NCBI GenBank assembly: GCA_015680685.1
Contig: MNCI01004534.1
Coordinates: 1-64,000 of the forward strand
DNA length: 64,000 nucleotides
Direction: 5' to 3'
From: Gnetum montanum
Lineage: Eukaryota; Streptophyta; Gnetopsida; Gnetales; Gnetaceae
The notes below the pieces were generated by a model that made no database searches, had not been told where the DNA came from, and was given only the letters and a program-made list of their open reading frames with translations. Of this stretch, positions 23,756 through 35,983 are shown one piece after another. The position numbers and the translations under genes are program-made. Each line of letters begins with the position of its first letter. The stretch's first letter is position 1.

Positions 23756-25870
23756 AAACACCTCATTGGATGGACAACCACGCTCCATATTTTAGATCTT
23801 CTCCTTTCAAGTTAGTCATGGGATAGATGGCCACCCATGCTAACCATATAAGTGCCTGCTTATTTTTTCATCTTTTTATTTTACACATTCTTTGTTTTAC
23901 AAATTTTTGTTTTACACATTCTTTATTTTACATCTTCTTGTTTTCATGTTATTAATATTTTTTAATTTTTTTTATACCATCGTTAGTACATTTGCTATTT
24001 CTTGAAAATTTTACACTTTCTTTTATATTTTCTTTTATTTTATTTTTGTGTGATTTTCTAACTTTTTGTTAATAAGAACTAGGTATAGTTGTAATGTTTT
24101 GCTTAATGGTGGTATGCACTATTTTTTNTAGGTATAGTTGTAATGTTTTGCTTAATGGTGGTATGCACTATTTTTTTATTTGATTACAAATGATTAGGAC
24201 ATGGTTTATTTTTCATGCAACATGCAGTGACTTCACAACATCCATCCATCCACAAGCTCTATGGTTTTCCTTATTCTAAAAACATGCAATTCCTTTTTCA
24301 TTAATGAAAATTTAACGAACTTGTGGCTTTGGTAGTTTCTAGAATTGGAAAGGATTTAAAGGTTTGAATAGTATGTGACTTCAAGAGGATTTAGTATTCT
24401 TTGTGCCTTTCTATTTGCCTAGGTGCATGTGTGTTTTAATAGATTTCTTACCATTCCATGTCGACTAATAAAGGAAGTTGATTAAGTCTTTGCATGGTGT
24501 AGTTCTCATCAAAAAGAAAATAATGGGAATTTAAAGCACACCCCTTAGACAAAATAAATGCATATGTATTTGTATGGTGTGGTTTCCATTTCAAAAACAA
24601 ACAAACAAACAATAGGAATTCAAAGCACATACCTTAGACATAATAAATGGACTACAAGCACTAGTTATGGGACTAGAAAGACATGTTACCCATGCCTAAA
24701 GGTCTCCTATAACTAAGGTCCTTCCTCACTTTCTACTTCTCTTTTCTTCTCTAATAAGAAATGGTGGTTATTCTATGGGAGCACTCTTGTGTCTCAAGGG
24801 GATGGACTCATCTTAGAATGATGATGTGAAGTCACTAAATGTGGTTGGCTTTGGTCTAGACTAATGATGAATCCTATCAAGTCATTGAGCCATAAAATTC
24901 ACAAGGAACTTCATGTGACCTTAATCAGAAACTCCATTCCACTCTCTCTCATCCATCTTTGCTTTTCATGTCTCACCTCACTATTAGTTTCATGCTTTTG
25001 TTCAATGTCCTGGTTTGATGTGTTGGAATTCTTAGGTAGTTTCTTCCAAGTTTTTGTACTTAATCCTCCATGACCCTTAATCATCCACAGAGCCCATGAA
25101 CTCCTTTGTTTGAAGTTATGCAAGGGCAATAAAAGGCCTATGCTTGCTCTAGGAGGACCCACTTACATATCTTTTGGTTGGGTTAGTTAAGTTCTTTACC
25201 TTTAGATACTCTTACAATTAAATTCTTTTGTTTACCTCATCAATGAAATCCAATTATGCACATCTTCACAATAGTTTTCAGTAAACCTTTCTTTTTATTA
25301 TTGTGAATTCTTACACCCTCTTCAAATATTTTCTTGTGTAGAACTTTTTCAAATTTAATGGATTGCTTATCTATTTTACCCTATTTGTCAATATTCCTGC
25401 TAACATTACTAAAGAAATTAATCTATCACAATCACAACCTAGAAAAGTGTGACTACCAATGAGACAAGGGATTTAATAGCTATGTGTTACACATTACATA
25501 CTAATTCACGATTCTGTTATGATTGCAATGTGAAGCATGGACTAGAATTAGGACTACCTTCACCAAGAATGATGCAATAGTACCATAAGATGAAGACCAT
25601 TCATAATCATTGGATCTTCTCTCTCACTCTTTAGCTACCAAGAGGTGTTGAATGTCAGTTTTATTCAAAGTGTTCACTTCTCTTATCATGAACAAAAAAT
25701 TTTGTAAAGACTGTAAATTCATACACTTGGGCACTCTGAGTCTATCTGTTCCATCCATCTGAGTTAGTTTATATGTTAGTCAGTAATCCCATACCTTTCC
25801 AATATTTTGTAAGGAACTTGTTCCTACTCTTCTTCACTTAAGGATGAGTTTTCATTCAGTTGTGGGGGTA
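23756..25870 (+). other. Element B 3' non-coding region
   Basis: About 2.1 kb between integrase and the 3' LTR with no recognisable protein. A diverged direct duplication lies at about 24492-24561 and 24570-24649 (around GGAATTYAAAGCACA). A G-rich tract (TGTGGGGGTA, 25861-25870) directly before the LTR is the probable polypurine tract. Confidence 0.5.
24080..24176. other. Scaffold join (N at 24128) flanked by an exact 48-bp direct repeat
   Basis: Bases 24080-24127 and 24129-24176 are identical and are separated by a single N. This is what two overlapping contig ends look like when joined without merging. It is not a biological repeat. Confidence 0.85.
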
Positions 25871-26704
25871 TGATGAATTCACATTTTTTTATCTACTCTG
25901 ACATTGGGTATCTAATGTTAGAGCCAAGATGTGATGTTGAATATCTAATGTTGCAGGGTATATGCCAACCTATAAATATAGCACTTGGACTCATGATTTT
26001 CACATAGTTTTTTACTCAAAGTAGCAAAGCTCTTGCAATTTGTTTCCTCTACAATTAGAATATTTTCTGGGTGCCCATAGTAGGAGTTTGAGTGTGTACG
26101 GATCTTTGTTTGGACACTAATGTATCTAAGCATGGTAATGTGATGGGAATAAAAACAAACTCTTTTGATAATCCTTGCAACACTAAGAATAAATTAATGT
26201 TTCTCTTAATGCATTTTACTTTCATGTATTTTACTTTAATGCATTTAAATTAAGCAATTAATTTCTAGTTGTTAATGAACACAAGCACGATCACTTCAAG
26301 CATACCTATAGAACTTAGTAACCTAGCAATGCTTAATGTTTGGTAGCCCAGTAGCACTATATGTGTTTAGGATGTGTTCAGGAAGGTGGGATGGGTACTT
26401 GTGTTAGGCTATCTAAGTTGTAGATAAATTAGATCCTAAATTAGTCTACCTTTCACCATTATTGTAGGGGATTAAACTTATAAAACATAAAATGATAAAA
26501 ATCACGTATCCCAATTACACTTAAACCATGTCCTTGAGCTTCACAAGTGTAGTTGGGAAGACAATGAATGTTCTTGATGCCCATTTCACTTCCTAGAGGA
26601 ACTATTACACTAGAGAACTATAGGTTCATAGCATTTGACTAGATCACATGTGAACACCTTAGTGATTCATATGGTTGGGTGTAGGGGTACCTTGCTGCTC
26701 ATTA
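25871..26704 (+). repeat. Element B 3' LTR
   Basis: Starts TGATGAATTC right after a G-rich tract and ends GCTCATTA, a decayed form of the TGATGAGT/ACTCATCA termini seen at 3343-4239. About 660 bases of its right part match the 5' LTR at 16885-17532. A TATA box lies at 25971-25978. Confidence 0.75.
25971..25978 (+). promoter_or_regulatory. Element B LTR TATA box
   Basis: TATAAATA in the context CCTATAAATATAGC, about 100 bases into the 3' LTR. It is absent from the truncated 5' LTR. Confidence 0.5.
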
Positions 26705-27435
26705 CTCACCTAAGGAGACAAAGTCAACATTGCTCATGTTTTGCAATAGTGAAATCAATGCTAGCCCCCAAAATGAAAAAGTAACCAAGGATCCTTTTCT
26801 ATCACAATATAGGTAGTCTAATAAATACAAGGTGCATTGAGTGCATTGAAAAGATGAAGTTGCAACAAACATCATCCCATGCACCATAGTTACACATTTA
26901 GGATTGAGAGAACAAATACAAGATATGACAACAATAGCTATTAAGTCCTTTAATGGATTGTGGGTTGATGTTAAGGGGTTCATCTCCTTAGAATTTGTGG
27001 TAGGGGAGTAATTCCCCACAACAACTAATTTCTTGATGGTAGAGGAAACACTAGGATTTAACATCATCTTGTGAAGGCCTTGGTTGGCTCAACCATAAGC
27101 TATATCTTCACTTATCTAGCAAGAAATTCACCTACCTTATGAGGGAGGTGAAATCATCATCCATGATGATAATGTCGTTTACATAACTATTAACAATGTG
27201 GATATAGATCAAGGATCTGAAGTGGTGTTTTAGGAAGAAACTTCGAGCCATGAAGTTAAGTAACTTGAGGAAGTGGACAAGGTCGAAAATAATAATGATG
27301 GGATGAGAGATGCACTATGGGAAGAGCTCCCCTTTAACATCATCAGTGAAGGGGATGGAGAGTTTAAGCTTGTGTAAAATAGGTCCTATACATTTCCTAA
27401 TCTCTCAAAAATTAGGAAGCATTTGCACAAGTAAT
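26705..27435 (+). pseudogene. pol: Element A protease region, resumed after element B
   Basis: Reads ATNIIPCTIVTHLGL, AIKSFNGLWVDVKGFISLEF, FLMVEETLGFNIIL and EIHLPYEGGEIIIHDDN, matching the protease of element F at 61150-61500 closely. The tail is LWEELPFNIISEGDGEF and then LSKIRKHLHK before a stop at 27433. Three or more stops interrupt it. Element A's gag before the interruption is at 14600-16885. Confidence 0.75.
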
Positions 27436-28000
27436 GTATGCCCCTAATCCTTCCACCTTATGTCCTTATGACCTTGTAACCATATGTACTTATAGCATGT
27501 TCACCTAGATTTTTTCTTACACATTTATGTCATTTTATTTACTTTATGTTAAACTTTCTTTTGCATATAGCCTAAGAATTTACCTTTTATTTGCATTATA
27601 CTTAGTAAATCCTTTTCCTTCTTCTTTTTTAGCATGATATAAACATGAAATACCTCATAAAAAGTTTAGAACTAGAAAACCCATAAAATTTTTAAAAAAC
27701 ATAAAACAAACAAAGATATATGTTTCCTTTCAATGTGGGCTTGTAATGGCCTAAAATTGGCAAGAACACATGGCCTTCCATGGCCTAAAAATGGTGATTT
27801 TCATAGCCCACTATAATCTTAAACTGGCAATATAGCCCACCATGGCCTTAAACTAGAAAGCTAACTAATTAATGTATAGCCTCTCATGGCCTAAAACTAG
27901 CAAGACTCCTTTTACCTTATTCCCATTTTAGCCTATATTCATATCATCTAGCCATTTTAACATTTCCTGACATTATAGGCAAGATAGAAAACATAGCCAT
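27436..28000 (+). repeat. Element A post-protease region with GGCCTAAAACTAG repeats
   Basis: From 27735 to 27925 there are diverged copies of ATGGCCTAAAACTAGCAA, including forms such as GGCCTTAAACTAGAAA. The same motif occupies the same place, just after the protease, in elements D, E and F. This is all that remains of the region that should hold the antisense gene. Confidence 0.6.
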
Positions 28001-28536
28001 TTACAACATAGGTACCCACGAAACACATCAATAGCCAACCCAACAGGTTTAGTCCCCATGGTAGCCATCAGTTCCATGTCTTGGGCATCCTAGAGACTAT
28101 GATTGCACTACTACACTACCACCATGTACCATTCTCACCTCTTTTTTTGTAATAGCTATGCTCCCCCATTTGGGGTGGTGCACTTTTGTTCTTAAATTTT
28201 GTTGCTTTCCTTAAGCATTTTTCTTTGGTATTTAGCATAGAGTTTGCATTCTCTCATTGTTTCCTACCTATTTGCATGTTTGCATTGTTGTTTTTAAGTT
28301 AGGATACCTTACTACACTCTAGCTTAGCTAGCCTTAGCACCTGCATGTAACACTATGTAAACCCCTCTCACACATAGTTTTCTTAACACCATGTAAGTCC
28401 CTATCTGATTGACAAAACTATTCAGGGCACCCCATCTTCATTTCCTAGCATGGCCCTCACACGAACTTGGGGTTAGGCTGTATGCTTGTTGACCTCTTGA
28501 TGTTCCAACCATCAATTTTTTCGAACATCACAATTT
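28001..28536 (+). repeat. Element C 5' LTR remnant (limits uncertain)
   Basis: The stretch from about 28425 (CAGGGCACCCCATCTTCATT, then CTAGCATGGCCCTCACAC) aligns with the end of the element D LTR at 34411-34520. The left limit is unknown. A GAAACACATC string near 28019 vaguely recalls the TGAAACACCA start of the element F LTR. Confidence 0.4.
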
Positions 28537-28560
28537 TTGGGAGCACCTCCCTTTCCTTCT
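28537..28560 (+). other. Element C primer-binding site, badly decayed
   Basis: By alignment with 34527-34560, the string TTTTTGGGAGCACCTCCCTT occupies the place of TTTTGGCACTAGAAGGAGGG. Several bases differ. Confidence 0.35.
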
Positions 28561-29124
28561 GTGTTCAAGGGTAGTCCCACATGCTTTCTACACCTTAGTT
28601 ACTAGTTTCAAGCTAGCATAGATGTAGCAACCCTATGGACCTTTCATGGTAGTAGCTAGATCATAGGCCAGTGCAGGAGTTGTTTGCAATTTGTTTAATG
28701 TAGATTGGTCCTAGTTGTTGGTTCCCCTGGAACCCCGTAGGATGAAAGCCCAACTATATCCCTTATGTCAAGCTCTAGGTGCTCTAGAGAGTGTAACAAC
28801 CTCTCAAAGCATAGTGAGCATAATGCCAGAGTTAGTCATTTTCTAACAACATTTCCAAAGTTAGTCATTTTCTGGCTTGTTTTCACAGTTTTCATACTCA
28901 GCCATTTTTTCAACTTTTTCTACATTTAACCATTTTCTGTTCAATGCTATCATTTTTTACATTTTTACATAGTAACATGAATCTTGTGAACCCTTCAACC
29001 TCTACCCTAAGCATAGAGGTGGTTCATCCCATTAAGTAGATGGTAGACATTGAGCCCCTACTTAGTCTTGTATAGCCACAATGATAGTCACTTAGACTAT
29101 GCAACCAACCACCCAGGCACTTGG

Positions 29125-31110
29125 CACTTGATGATGAAAGGTACAACTTCCTCTATTCAAAACTGCAGGCAGGTCTATCCCTAGACTACTAGGAATTAGA
29201 TGCAAAGTGTAGCTTTGAAATCATACATCGAAATAGAAAAGAGTTCCTTCCTACACCTAACATGCTCATCCCACTTACCAATAACTTTCGGTGGTTGCTA
29301 GACCAACTAGTCAAGGTGAGTGGGCTGAACAAGCATGATGTAGCATCAAACTACAATGAGCCCTTATAGGATGGGCAAGAGGAATTCAAGGCTCATTCAA
29401 AGAGAGGAATCATGTTCTATGCCTCTATCCAATAGCTTGTTTCTAGTTTTTTCCCACACCAGTCATAGTCATTTTCCTTCTTTGAGGTAGTAGCGTCACT
29501 TTCGCCATCCAAGTCCACACCTGTGGTACCTAGCCACCAAGTACTACATGCAAAACAAAGTGTAGGACCCTCTATCACTTTCCTCTTTGTCATCTCCTAC
29601 TAGTCTATGCAACCTTCCCTCCTGGCATCTGTGATGCTAACATAGCCATATGTACACATGATGCCTTTGTCTCAGCCACAAATGAGTTAGGTGTCCTTCG
29701 TATCATCTATCATGTTGGTACTTCCAAAAATAGCCCAAGCCATAACCACATAGTGGGTTCTAGCCTCTATGCTTGTTGCACAGTGGTTGCACATTCCAAA
29801 ATACATGCAATAATAAATGTAATCAGCATTCCACATGGTTGCATAGCCCACAACAAGGCTATGGGCCGCTCAAACAACATCACAAGTAGCACAACTAGTG
29901 CAACCAGCTACCTCATCCTTGAGTTTAGACCATTTAAACAGTCACAGAGGAAGTTAGGTAGCTTAAAGCAACCAAATCAAAAATAGTCCACATGATGGAC
30001 TTCTACAAAGATGACCCCATCGTTCCTATGGTTCCATTGCTAACTCTACCTCCCAAGGTCCAACTTCCTCAATTCACAAAATACAATGGTGAGGGGGATC
30101 CTAACACCCACCTCGTAACTTTCTATTCTGAATGCTTGCTTCTACAAGCATGGCCACATGCAATCATCTATGTATTCACTATGTCCTTGACCAGAAAGGC
30201 TCTTTATTGGTACCATGCACTCCCTAGGGATTCCATTTCTACTTTGGAGGAGCTGCTCAACTAATTCATAACTCACTTCAAGTACAACTTGAAGCCCAAG
30301 GCCACCTTGGACCAATTAATGAACATTAAGAAAGGGGTGCTAGAGCTAGTACAATAATTCATGCAATGTTGGAGTGCTTCCCTCAATGAAATCTATGAGC
30401 TGATAGCAGAAACTCACCTTCTAGCTATTTTTAAAGGTGCAGTAAATGACTTTATTAAGTCAAAACTGTACTATTTAGCCCCATGCTCCCTAATCCAAGC
30501 CTTTGCTCAAACAAAGAACATACAAGATGTGGCAGAGGCTAGTAAGGGTCCAACCTATGTGGCCTATAAAAATGCACATACAAAAAATAATAAGGAAAAG
30601 GGTAAGGCAATAGTAACCATTGCAATTGTGGTCGATGAAGCCAAATCAAAAACCACTAAACCAATAGCCAAGGTGCCTAAAGCCCCAACCAACAACAACA
30701 AAACATCAAGTTCTAGCACTACGGGAACCAACCAACCGACATCATCGATAGTTGTATGGCAGGTACCCTAAGGTAAAACTTTGAGTGCAAGGATCACTCA
30801 AAGCACACCCCATTGCCTATCAAGTTATCTTTGTTTCTAGACTAGTTGCTTTGTGTTGGGTGCATCCAACACAAGAAAATGTCTGAGGATGCATGTAAGA
30901 ACCATGAGAAATACTGTGAGTTCCTCAAAAATCCCTCCACCACTATGCCAAATGAGCCTCCAGTGCTTAAGAACTTTAGATTGGACCAATTTTGCAATTA
31001 TCACCAATTGCATGGCCATGATATAGACTACTACTTGGCATTAAAAGATGATATTCAATGCATGATTGATCAAGGAAAATTGATCCTTGATGATAGTGAC
31101 CTTGTGTGAG
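29125..31110 (+). pseudogene. gag: Element C gag (Tat/Ogre-like)
   Basis: N-terminal motif: RYNFLYSKLQAGLSLDY, then EFLPTPNMLIPLTNN (about 29139-29285). A Pro/Ser-rich linker follows (29440-29980). The gag core (29995-30560) reads DFYKDDPIVPMVPLLTLPPK, QFTKYNGEGDPNTHLVTFYS, WPHAIIYVF and ALYWYHALPRDSISTLEEL. The knuckle-like motif (30978-31075) reads FCNYHQLHGHDIDYYLALKD, with the last Cys changed to Tyr. Long open parts are 29992-30264 and 30361-30771. It lies between the element C PBS and protease and is broken by stops. Confidence 0.75.
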
Positions 31111-32626
31111 TAGAAAACCAATTAATGAAGGCCTACAAAGACCTTCTCAATGCTAACAGTGCAAGTTACATCATCAATGCTATCAGTGTTGATGACAATG
31201 TAGAACTGGCACATCAACCATTTGTGGTTCATGTGCCCTCTGGTAATGCTAGGGCCTCAATGTCAACTAGATCATAGGCCTCTTTTGTCATCAAGGCACT
31301 ACCTTGGGCACCCAAAACACCCTTTGTGATTAGGGCCTTGTAGCATGTCATGACAATGGTAACCCAGACATCCTTTGTCATTAAGGTGTCAGGACATGTG
31401 GACCCTCCAGTTGCCAAGGGTCTAGTGGTGGGAACTACATCACACCTTGTCCACCCAAAGTCACATCCTAGGAGACTTGATGAGCATCCAGTTGACAATG
31501 ATTAGGAAATGTATGGAGTTGGATCCTCCTAAGACTATCCCCTTGTCAACCATCCCCATGGCCTCATCATCTCAGAATGCCAATGCAAGGGCAAATAATT
31601 GACAAATGAGCATTGAGGCTCAAAAGCTTGCTGCACAAGAAAAAGCTAAATCTCCTCCCTAGGAGATCTGTCTCTTGGGCTGTATGGAGGAGGTAAGGGC
31701 TACCAAAACAACGAATAGGGGAAAAGATTTCTTGGATGCACTGGGACAAGTTAAACAGGCTCTCAAATAAGAAAACATGACTTTGAGCCTATATGACCTC
31801 ATAATGACCTCCTCCACTCACCGCAAGGCATTAGTTCACATGCTAACATCTATTCCTATTAAGAAAGATATTCATGTAGATGAAAAATCCATCCATGCTA
31901 TACTACTTCCGCTCACAACCTAGGAGTCAAGGTCAACACCCCTCATGTTTCGCGAAAAGGTTAGGTGACTAGTGCACCAATGTTTATAATAATTTTCATA
32001 TGGTAGTATAAAATCCATGGGATGCACATCAATGATGGGGTAGCAACCAATGTCATCCCATTCCCCGTTGTTGATAAACTTGGCCTTGTTGATCATATTA
32101 AGCCAACAAAGACAATGTGCTTAAAATCATTCAATGGAGCATGTGTTGTAGTAAAGGCAATGGTCACAATAGCTTTCATGGTAGGGGAGAAATTCCCCAT
32201 TACTGCTGAATTCATTGTCATTGAAGAGATGCATAGGTTTAACTTGATCCTAGGGATGTCCTAGCTAGCCCAGTTATGAGCTATCTCTTTACCTATCCAT
32301 CAAGAGATCCACCTACCTTATGAGGGTGGAGAGGTGGTGATATATGGTGACAATGTATCTCCCATAACCATCAATAATGTTGATGCAAAAAAATGATGAT
32401 AAGTAGAATTCTCTAAAGACACACCACCTGTTCAAGGTGAAAGCCAACTTTGTTTGACTAATCCACCTAAACAACAAAATGAACCAAGCAACCTCACTGA
32501 GGGGGCTCTCTGGGTAGAGTTTTCCTTTTTCACAATTGAAATCCTAAGTGAGTATCACCTTGTGCCTTCCAAGCCTTATTACATTTGTAGTTCTCAATTA
32601 CCTTGTGTTTTCACTTGTATAGTTAT
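31111..32626 (+). pseudogene. pol: Element C gag C-terminal linker and protease, cut by element D
   Basis: A degenerate linker with repeated FVIKA-type phrases (31200-31500) leads to LYDLIMTSSTHRKALVHMLT (about 31780). The protease core (32015-32330) reads HINDGVATNVIPFPVVDKL, MCLKSFNGACVVVKA, EFIVIEEMHRFNLILG and EIHLPYEGGEVVIYGDN. The Asp-Gly pair fits the unusual DDG or DNG site of Tat-type proteases. The tail stops at 32637. The element D LTR begins at about 32627, so the rest of element C is displaced. Confidence 0.7.
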
Positions 32627-32920
32627 TAAAACACCATAAAATTTCAGGACCCTCATGCTTCAACAGGGTCTTGGAATTTAGCCAAGGACTTCCACAAGTG
32701 TAGCATCATGACAGTTCAGCAGGAAAATGTAGGCACTAAGGTTGGACTATCTAGTCTAGAAAGTTTTCTATCTCCAAAGTTGACAGGCTTGATGGACTCT
32801 CTAGCCTACCCAACTGGACAATTGACCCGGCTAACAATCTACCCAAAAACTATGCTAGGAGTTTCTGAAAATGTTTGGGATGAGAAAAATAGTTTGGCAA
32901 GTTTTTTAGTGAAGAAGTAT

Positions 32921-32940
32921 GCTACACTATGTAGTGTAGC
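32921..32940. repeat. Palindromic LTR motif, copy 1
   Basis: GCTACACTATGTAGTGTAGC: two 9-base arms around TG. It is the shortest of four related copies in the LTR U3. Confidence 0.8.
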
Positions 32941-33018
32941 AAGCTTTGAAAGATAGCTGCTTAAGCAACCAAGTGCTAAGTGACAGAATGATTGCAAAAC
33001 AAGTCATCAACACAAGAT

Positions 33019-33059
33019 GCTACGCTATGCTACACTATGTAGCGTAGCACAGTGTAGCA
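33019..33059. repeat. Palindromic LTR motif, copy 2
   Basis: About 41 bases built from alternating GCTACGCTA/GCTACACTA and TAGCGTAGC/AGTGTAGC arms, giving interleaved inverted repeats. Confidence 0.8.
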
Positions 33060-33230
33060 AAACAAAAGTGGAAAATCCCATCTTGCCAAGTGATCCCAAC
33101 AAGAAAATGGCACTTTGACAAGACTTTAGCCTCTAAAACTTCCCACCCCACTTAGTCCTCAAGCCTCGAGCAAAGTTTCTTGCTAGAAATTGGTGAATTA
33201 AATAAGGATACAAGACATGCTAGCCACTAT

Positions 33231-33266
33231 GCTATGCTACGCTACATAGCGTAGCACAACGTAGCA
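33231..33266. repeat. Palindromic LTR motif, copy 3
   Basis: About 36 bases: GCTATGCTACGCTACATAGC followed by GTAGCACAACGTAGCA. Same arm structure as the copies at 33019 and 33382. Confidence 0.8.
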
Positions 33267-33381
33267 ATGATGCAAAAGCAGCAAGTGTTTCAAACATGAG
33301 TTCAAAAGCTCTTCGACATGAAGTATGAAAGTTGCAAGCAAATGCTCTTTGGATCCAATGCAAATTTTAGTCAAGACCAGT

Positions 33382-33423
33382 GGCTACGCTATGCTACACT
33401 ACGTAGCATAGCACAGCATAGCA
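33382..33423. repeat. Palindromic LTR motif, copy 4
   Basis: About 42 bases: GGCTACGCTATGCTACACTA followed by CGTAGCATAGCACAGCATAG. It is the copy nearest to the LTR promoter. Confidence 0.8.
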
Positions 33424-33807
33424 AGTAGATACTCACGCTACACCAATGTGTTCAACAGTGTGAGTAATGCAACACTGGTACAAGAGTAGAAAGATGTCTT
33501 CAAATATCTCTAGAACTTGTTGACAGCAATCTCCCTCACTCTGGCATCTCCTCATCAAAATTAGCAATTCCACTCCACTTCGCATCCCCCTGGTTAGCTC
33601 CCAAAACATTGTTCATATGCTTGACCCTACTTGTAAAGGTAGGGAAGACGTAGTCCTGGAGCATAAGCTCCATTTTTGCTAACATGGTTAGCACATTGGA
33701 TCTCAACACATGCAGTTTTGGTGGTATGGTCATAGCGTAACAAAGTTCACATATAGCATTGCACACCTACACGCTACAGACATGATGGCATCTTGTGGGG
33801 TCTAGGA

Positions 33808-33856
33808 CACGTGGCATCTAGTCCACATTTCTCTCCTACTCCTGGCCCTATAAATA
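33808..33856 (+). promoter_or_regulatory. Element D LTR promoter: G-box and TATA box
   Basis: CACGTG (33808-33813) lies about 35 bases upstream of TATAAATA (33849-33856, context CCCTATAAATACCC). About 670 bases remain from here to the LTR end, for R and U5. Confidence 0.65.
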
Positions 33857-34530
33857 CCCTAGCAAACAATGCTTGGGAGGTTGGAAAAAAATTCATATTA
33901 TTAGCAAAAAGAAAATTTCTTGGCTTTTTTGACGTTGGCAAGAGCAGTTGGCTTAGTTGGCTTTTTGTGTATAGTTGGCTTTTTGGTGCATTTGGCTTTT
34001 AAGTTGGCTTTTAGAAAGCATAGTTGGAATTTTTCTTAAGAATTATAGTTATCTTGAGTTCTCTGGTTGGCTCCAAACATCCCTTTGTGAGTCAAGCATT
34101 CTAACGTCTTAGGAAATAGATCACCAAGCAAAAGAACTATGACCATACCGTTCGGTGTAAGCAGTGTCTCTTCAGCATTGCATAACCTATTGTACACCTT
34201 TCAAACAAAGAAAAGAATCAAATCCACAACCCTGGGATAGTGCACTTTCTCACTTTAGTTTGTTTTGCTATTTTCTTACTATAATCATCAATCATCTTGT
34301 GTGTCTCACATTTATTGATCATCGATTCATCTCGCGTGTCTCGCTTCTGAAACAAACATTTACGTATGGTTAAGATACACCAATTAAGTTCTTGTCTAAT
34401 CGACCAGACCGTTCAAGGCATCCCACTTCCATTTCTCTCCAGCATGGCCCTCACATGGATCAGAGGTTAAACTATTCACCTAGTAACCTCTCGGTGTTCC
34501 AGCCACCAACATTTTTATTTGCTACAGTTT

Positions 34531-34549
34531 TGGCACTAGAAGGAGGGCC
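34531..34549 (+). other. Element D primer-binding site
   Basis: TGGCACTAGAAGGAGGGCC, four bases after the LTR. It differs by one base (a CpG site) from the element F site TGGCGCTAGAAGGAGGGCC at 56942. I cannot assign the primer tRNA with confidence. Confidence 0.75.
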
Positions 34550-34834
34550 TTTTGGTGTCTTCTCCATGTCCTACGGGTAGTCCTGCATGCTCTCTGTACC
34601 CCGTCATGCACTAGCATAAACGTGATATACTTTTGTCGTTGTTTACGCATCGTGTGGTGCATATTGGTCGCAACTACAATTCCTTTGGAACCCGGCAGGA
34701 CGAAAAGCCTCCCATTTCCCATCGATTTCCATATATCTAGTTTACAACCTCCCCTTTTACCACGTAAAATTATTTCAAAAACAGCCGTTATTTCCACCTC
34801 GAGACGTGAGGCTCCTTTTCCAGCCCAAAGAACC

Positions 34835-35983
34835 ATGGGTGCTAAGCGACCACCTAGCCTAGTGCTAGCATCACACAAGTCCCTTAGGATTCAACATTTT
34901 TCACCTGAGTTCTTGGCACAAGATGCAGAGCATTATGACTTTATCTTTGCAAAGATCCAGGAAAATATTCCCCTGGACCACCAAGAACTCAAGAAAAAAT
35001 GTAATTTTGAGTTCCTTTATCGGAATGGGAGGGAGTTTATCCCTAACCCCGATGTTGCCATCCCCCTGACAGAGACATATCAGTAGATCTTCGATTAGCT
35101 ACTATGAGTTAGTAAGCCTAGGGAGTGGGACATGGCATCCCATTATGATGAAGCATTTTAGGATGGGTAGGAAGACCTAGAATCCCAGTCCAAGGGGGTG
35201 GCTAGACTTATCCTGCAACCATCCCTCCCACTATGACCTTCAAGTTAAATCCGCTGTTTGTGATGGCTCCCTTTGTAATCACCATGAATCCACCTCAACT
35301 CACATTTTCATCATCCATGGGCAGCCATCCTGCACCCTCAGTGTATCAGCATGTACCTCCCTCAGTTTCATACCCAAGCACTGTCCCTCCTCATTCTGTC
35401 CCATCCTCGTATCAAGCGTCAATTACGGCTACACTACCCTATGTACACACCACTTCTACTTCACAGATACTCGGAGCCTCTGCTCCTATTTCATTGTCTA
35501 TGTCTATTCCATCATTAGTGGCAATTCCAGCACTAACCGTGTGGTGGACCCCAGCCACTTTTCTCCCTGCTTCACATCCCCACTAGATGTCATCTTACCC
35601 TTACCACCAAGCGTATCAAGTCCTACAGGTGTCACAACCAAGTGTGAGACTGTGGCCCATCCCATTAGTCCTAAAAATGATTAACCCTGTAGCACCACTA
35701 GTGGTCATCACTCCAGTAGCACCATTCACAAGGTGGTGGACCTCACAAATGACACCCTTCGCAAAGGTAGCCCCAACGGCACCCCTTATGAGCCAGGCTG
35801 CTACCCCTGCTATGTCACCAATGATGGTTACCCCTCTAACCTCACAACTGTCTATGTCATCTCCAGGTCTTGATCAGGTGTTCCAACTTATCCAAACCCT
35901 CACTGAAGAGGTTAAATGCCTCAAAGCCACTGGTTCTGACACAGTGTAGGTCATGGATTTCTACCATGACAACCCCATCAGCC
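34835..35983 (+). pseudogene. gag: Element D gag, N-terminal part, cut by an assembly gap
   Basis: The likely start is ATG 34835 (MGAKRPPSLVL), in frame with HYDFIFAKIQENIPLDHQEL and EFIPNPDVAIPLTETYQ (34925-35083). A Pro/Ser/Thr-rich linker (35233-35940) follows, with long open frames at 35233-35586 and 35587-35949, ending QVFQLIQTLTEEVKCLKA. The core begins at MDFYHDNPIS and is lost in the N run at 35984. Stops lie at 35084, 35584 and 35947. Confidence 0.7.

Larger units (their letters stand above)
32627..34526 (+). repeat. Element D 5' LTR
   Basis: The start, TAAAACACCATAAAATTTC, aligns with the start of the element F LTR (TGAAACACCACAAAATTC), with TG decayed to TA. The end, TTTGCTACA, sits four bases before the PBS. 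It holds four palindromic GCTACGCTA-type motifs in U3, a G-box and a TATA box. The 1.9-kb length is within the range for Tat/Ogre LTRs. No second copy lies in the window. Confidence 0.7.

Noticed and set aside
26702-27067. Minus-strand 121-codon frame
   Set aside because: It lies opposite the element A protease, whose family motifs are on the plus strand. It is a shadow frame.
34522-34878. Minus-strand 118-codon frame opposite the start of element D gag
   Set aside because: The plus strand carries the PBS and recognisable gag N-terminus here. No support for the antisense frame.
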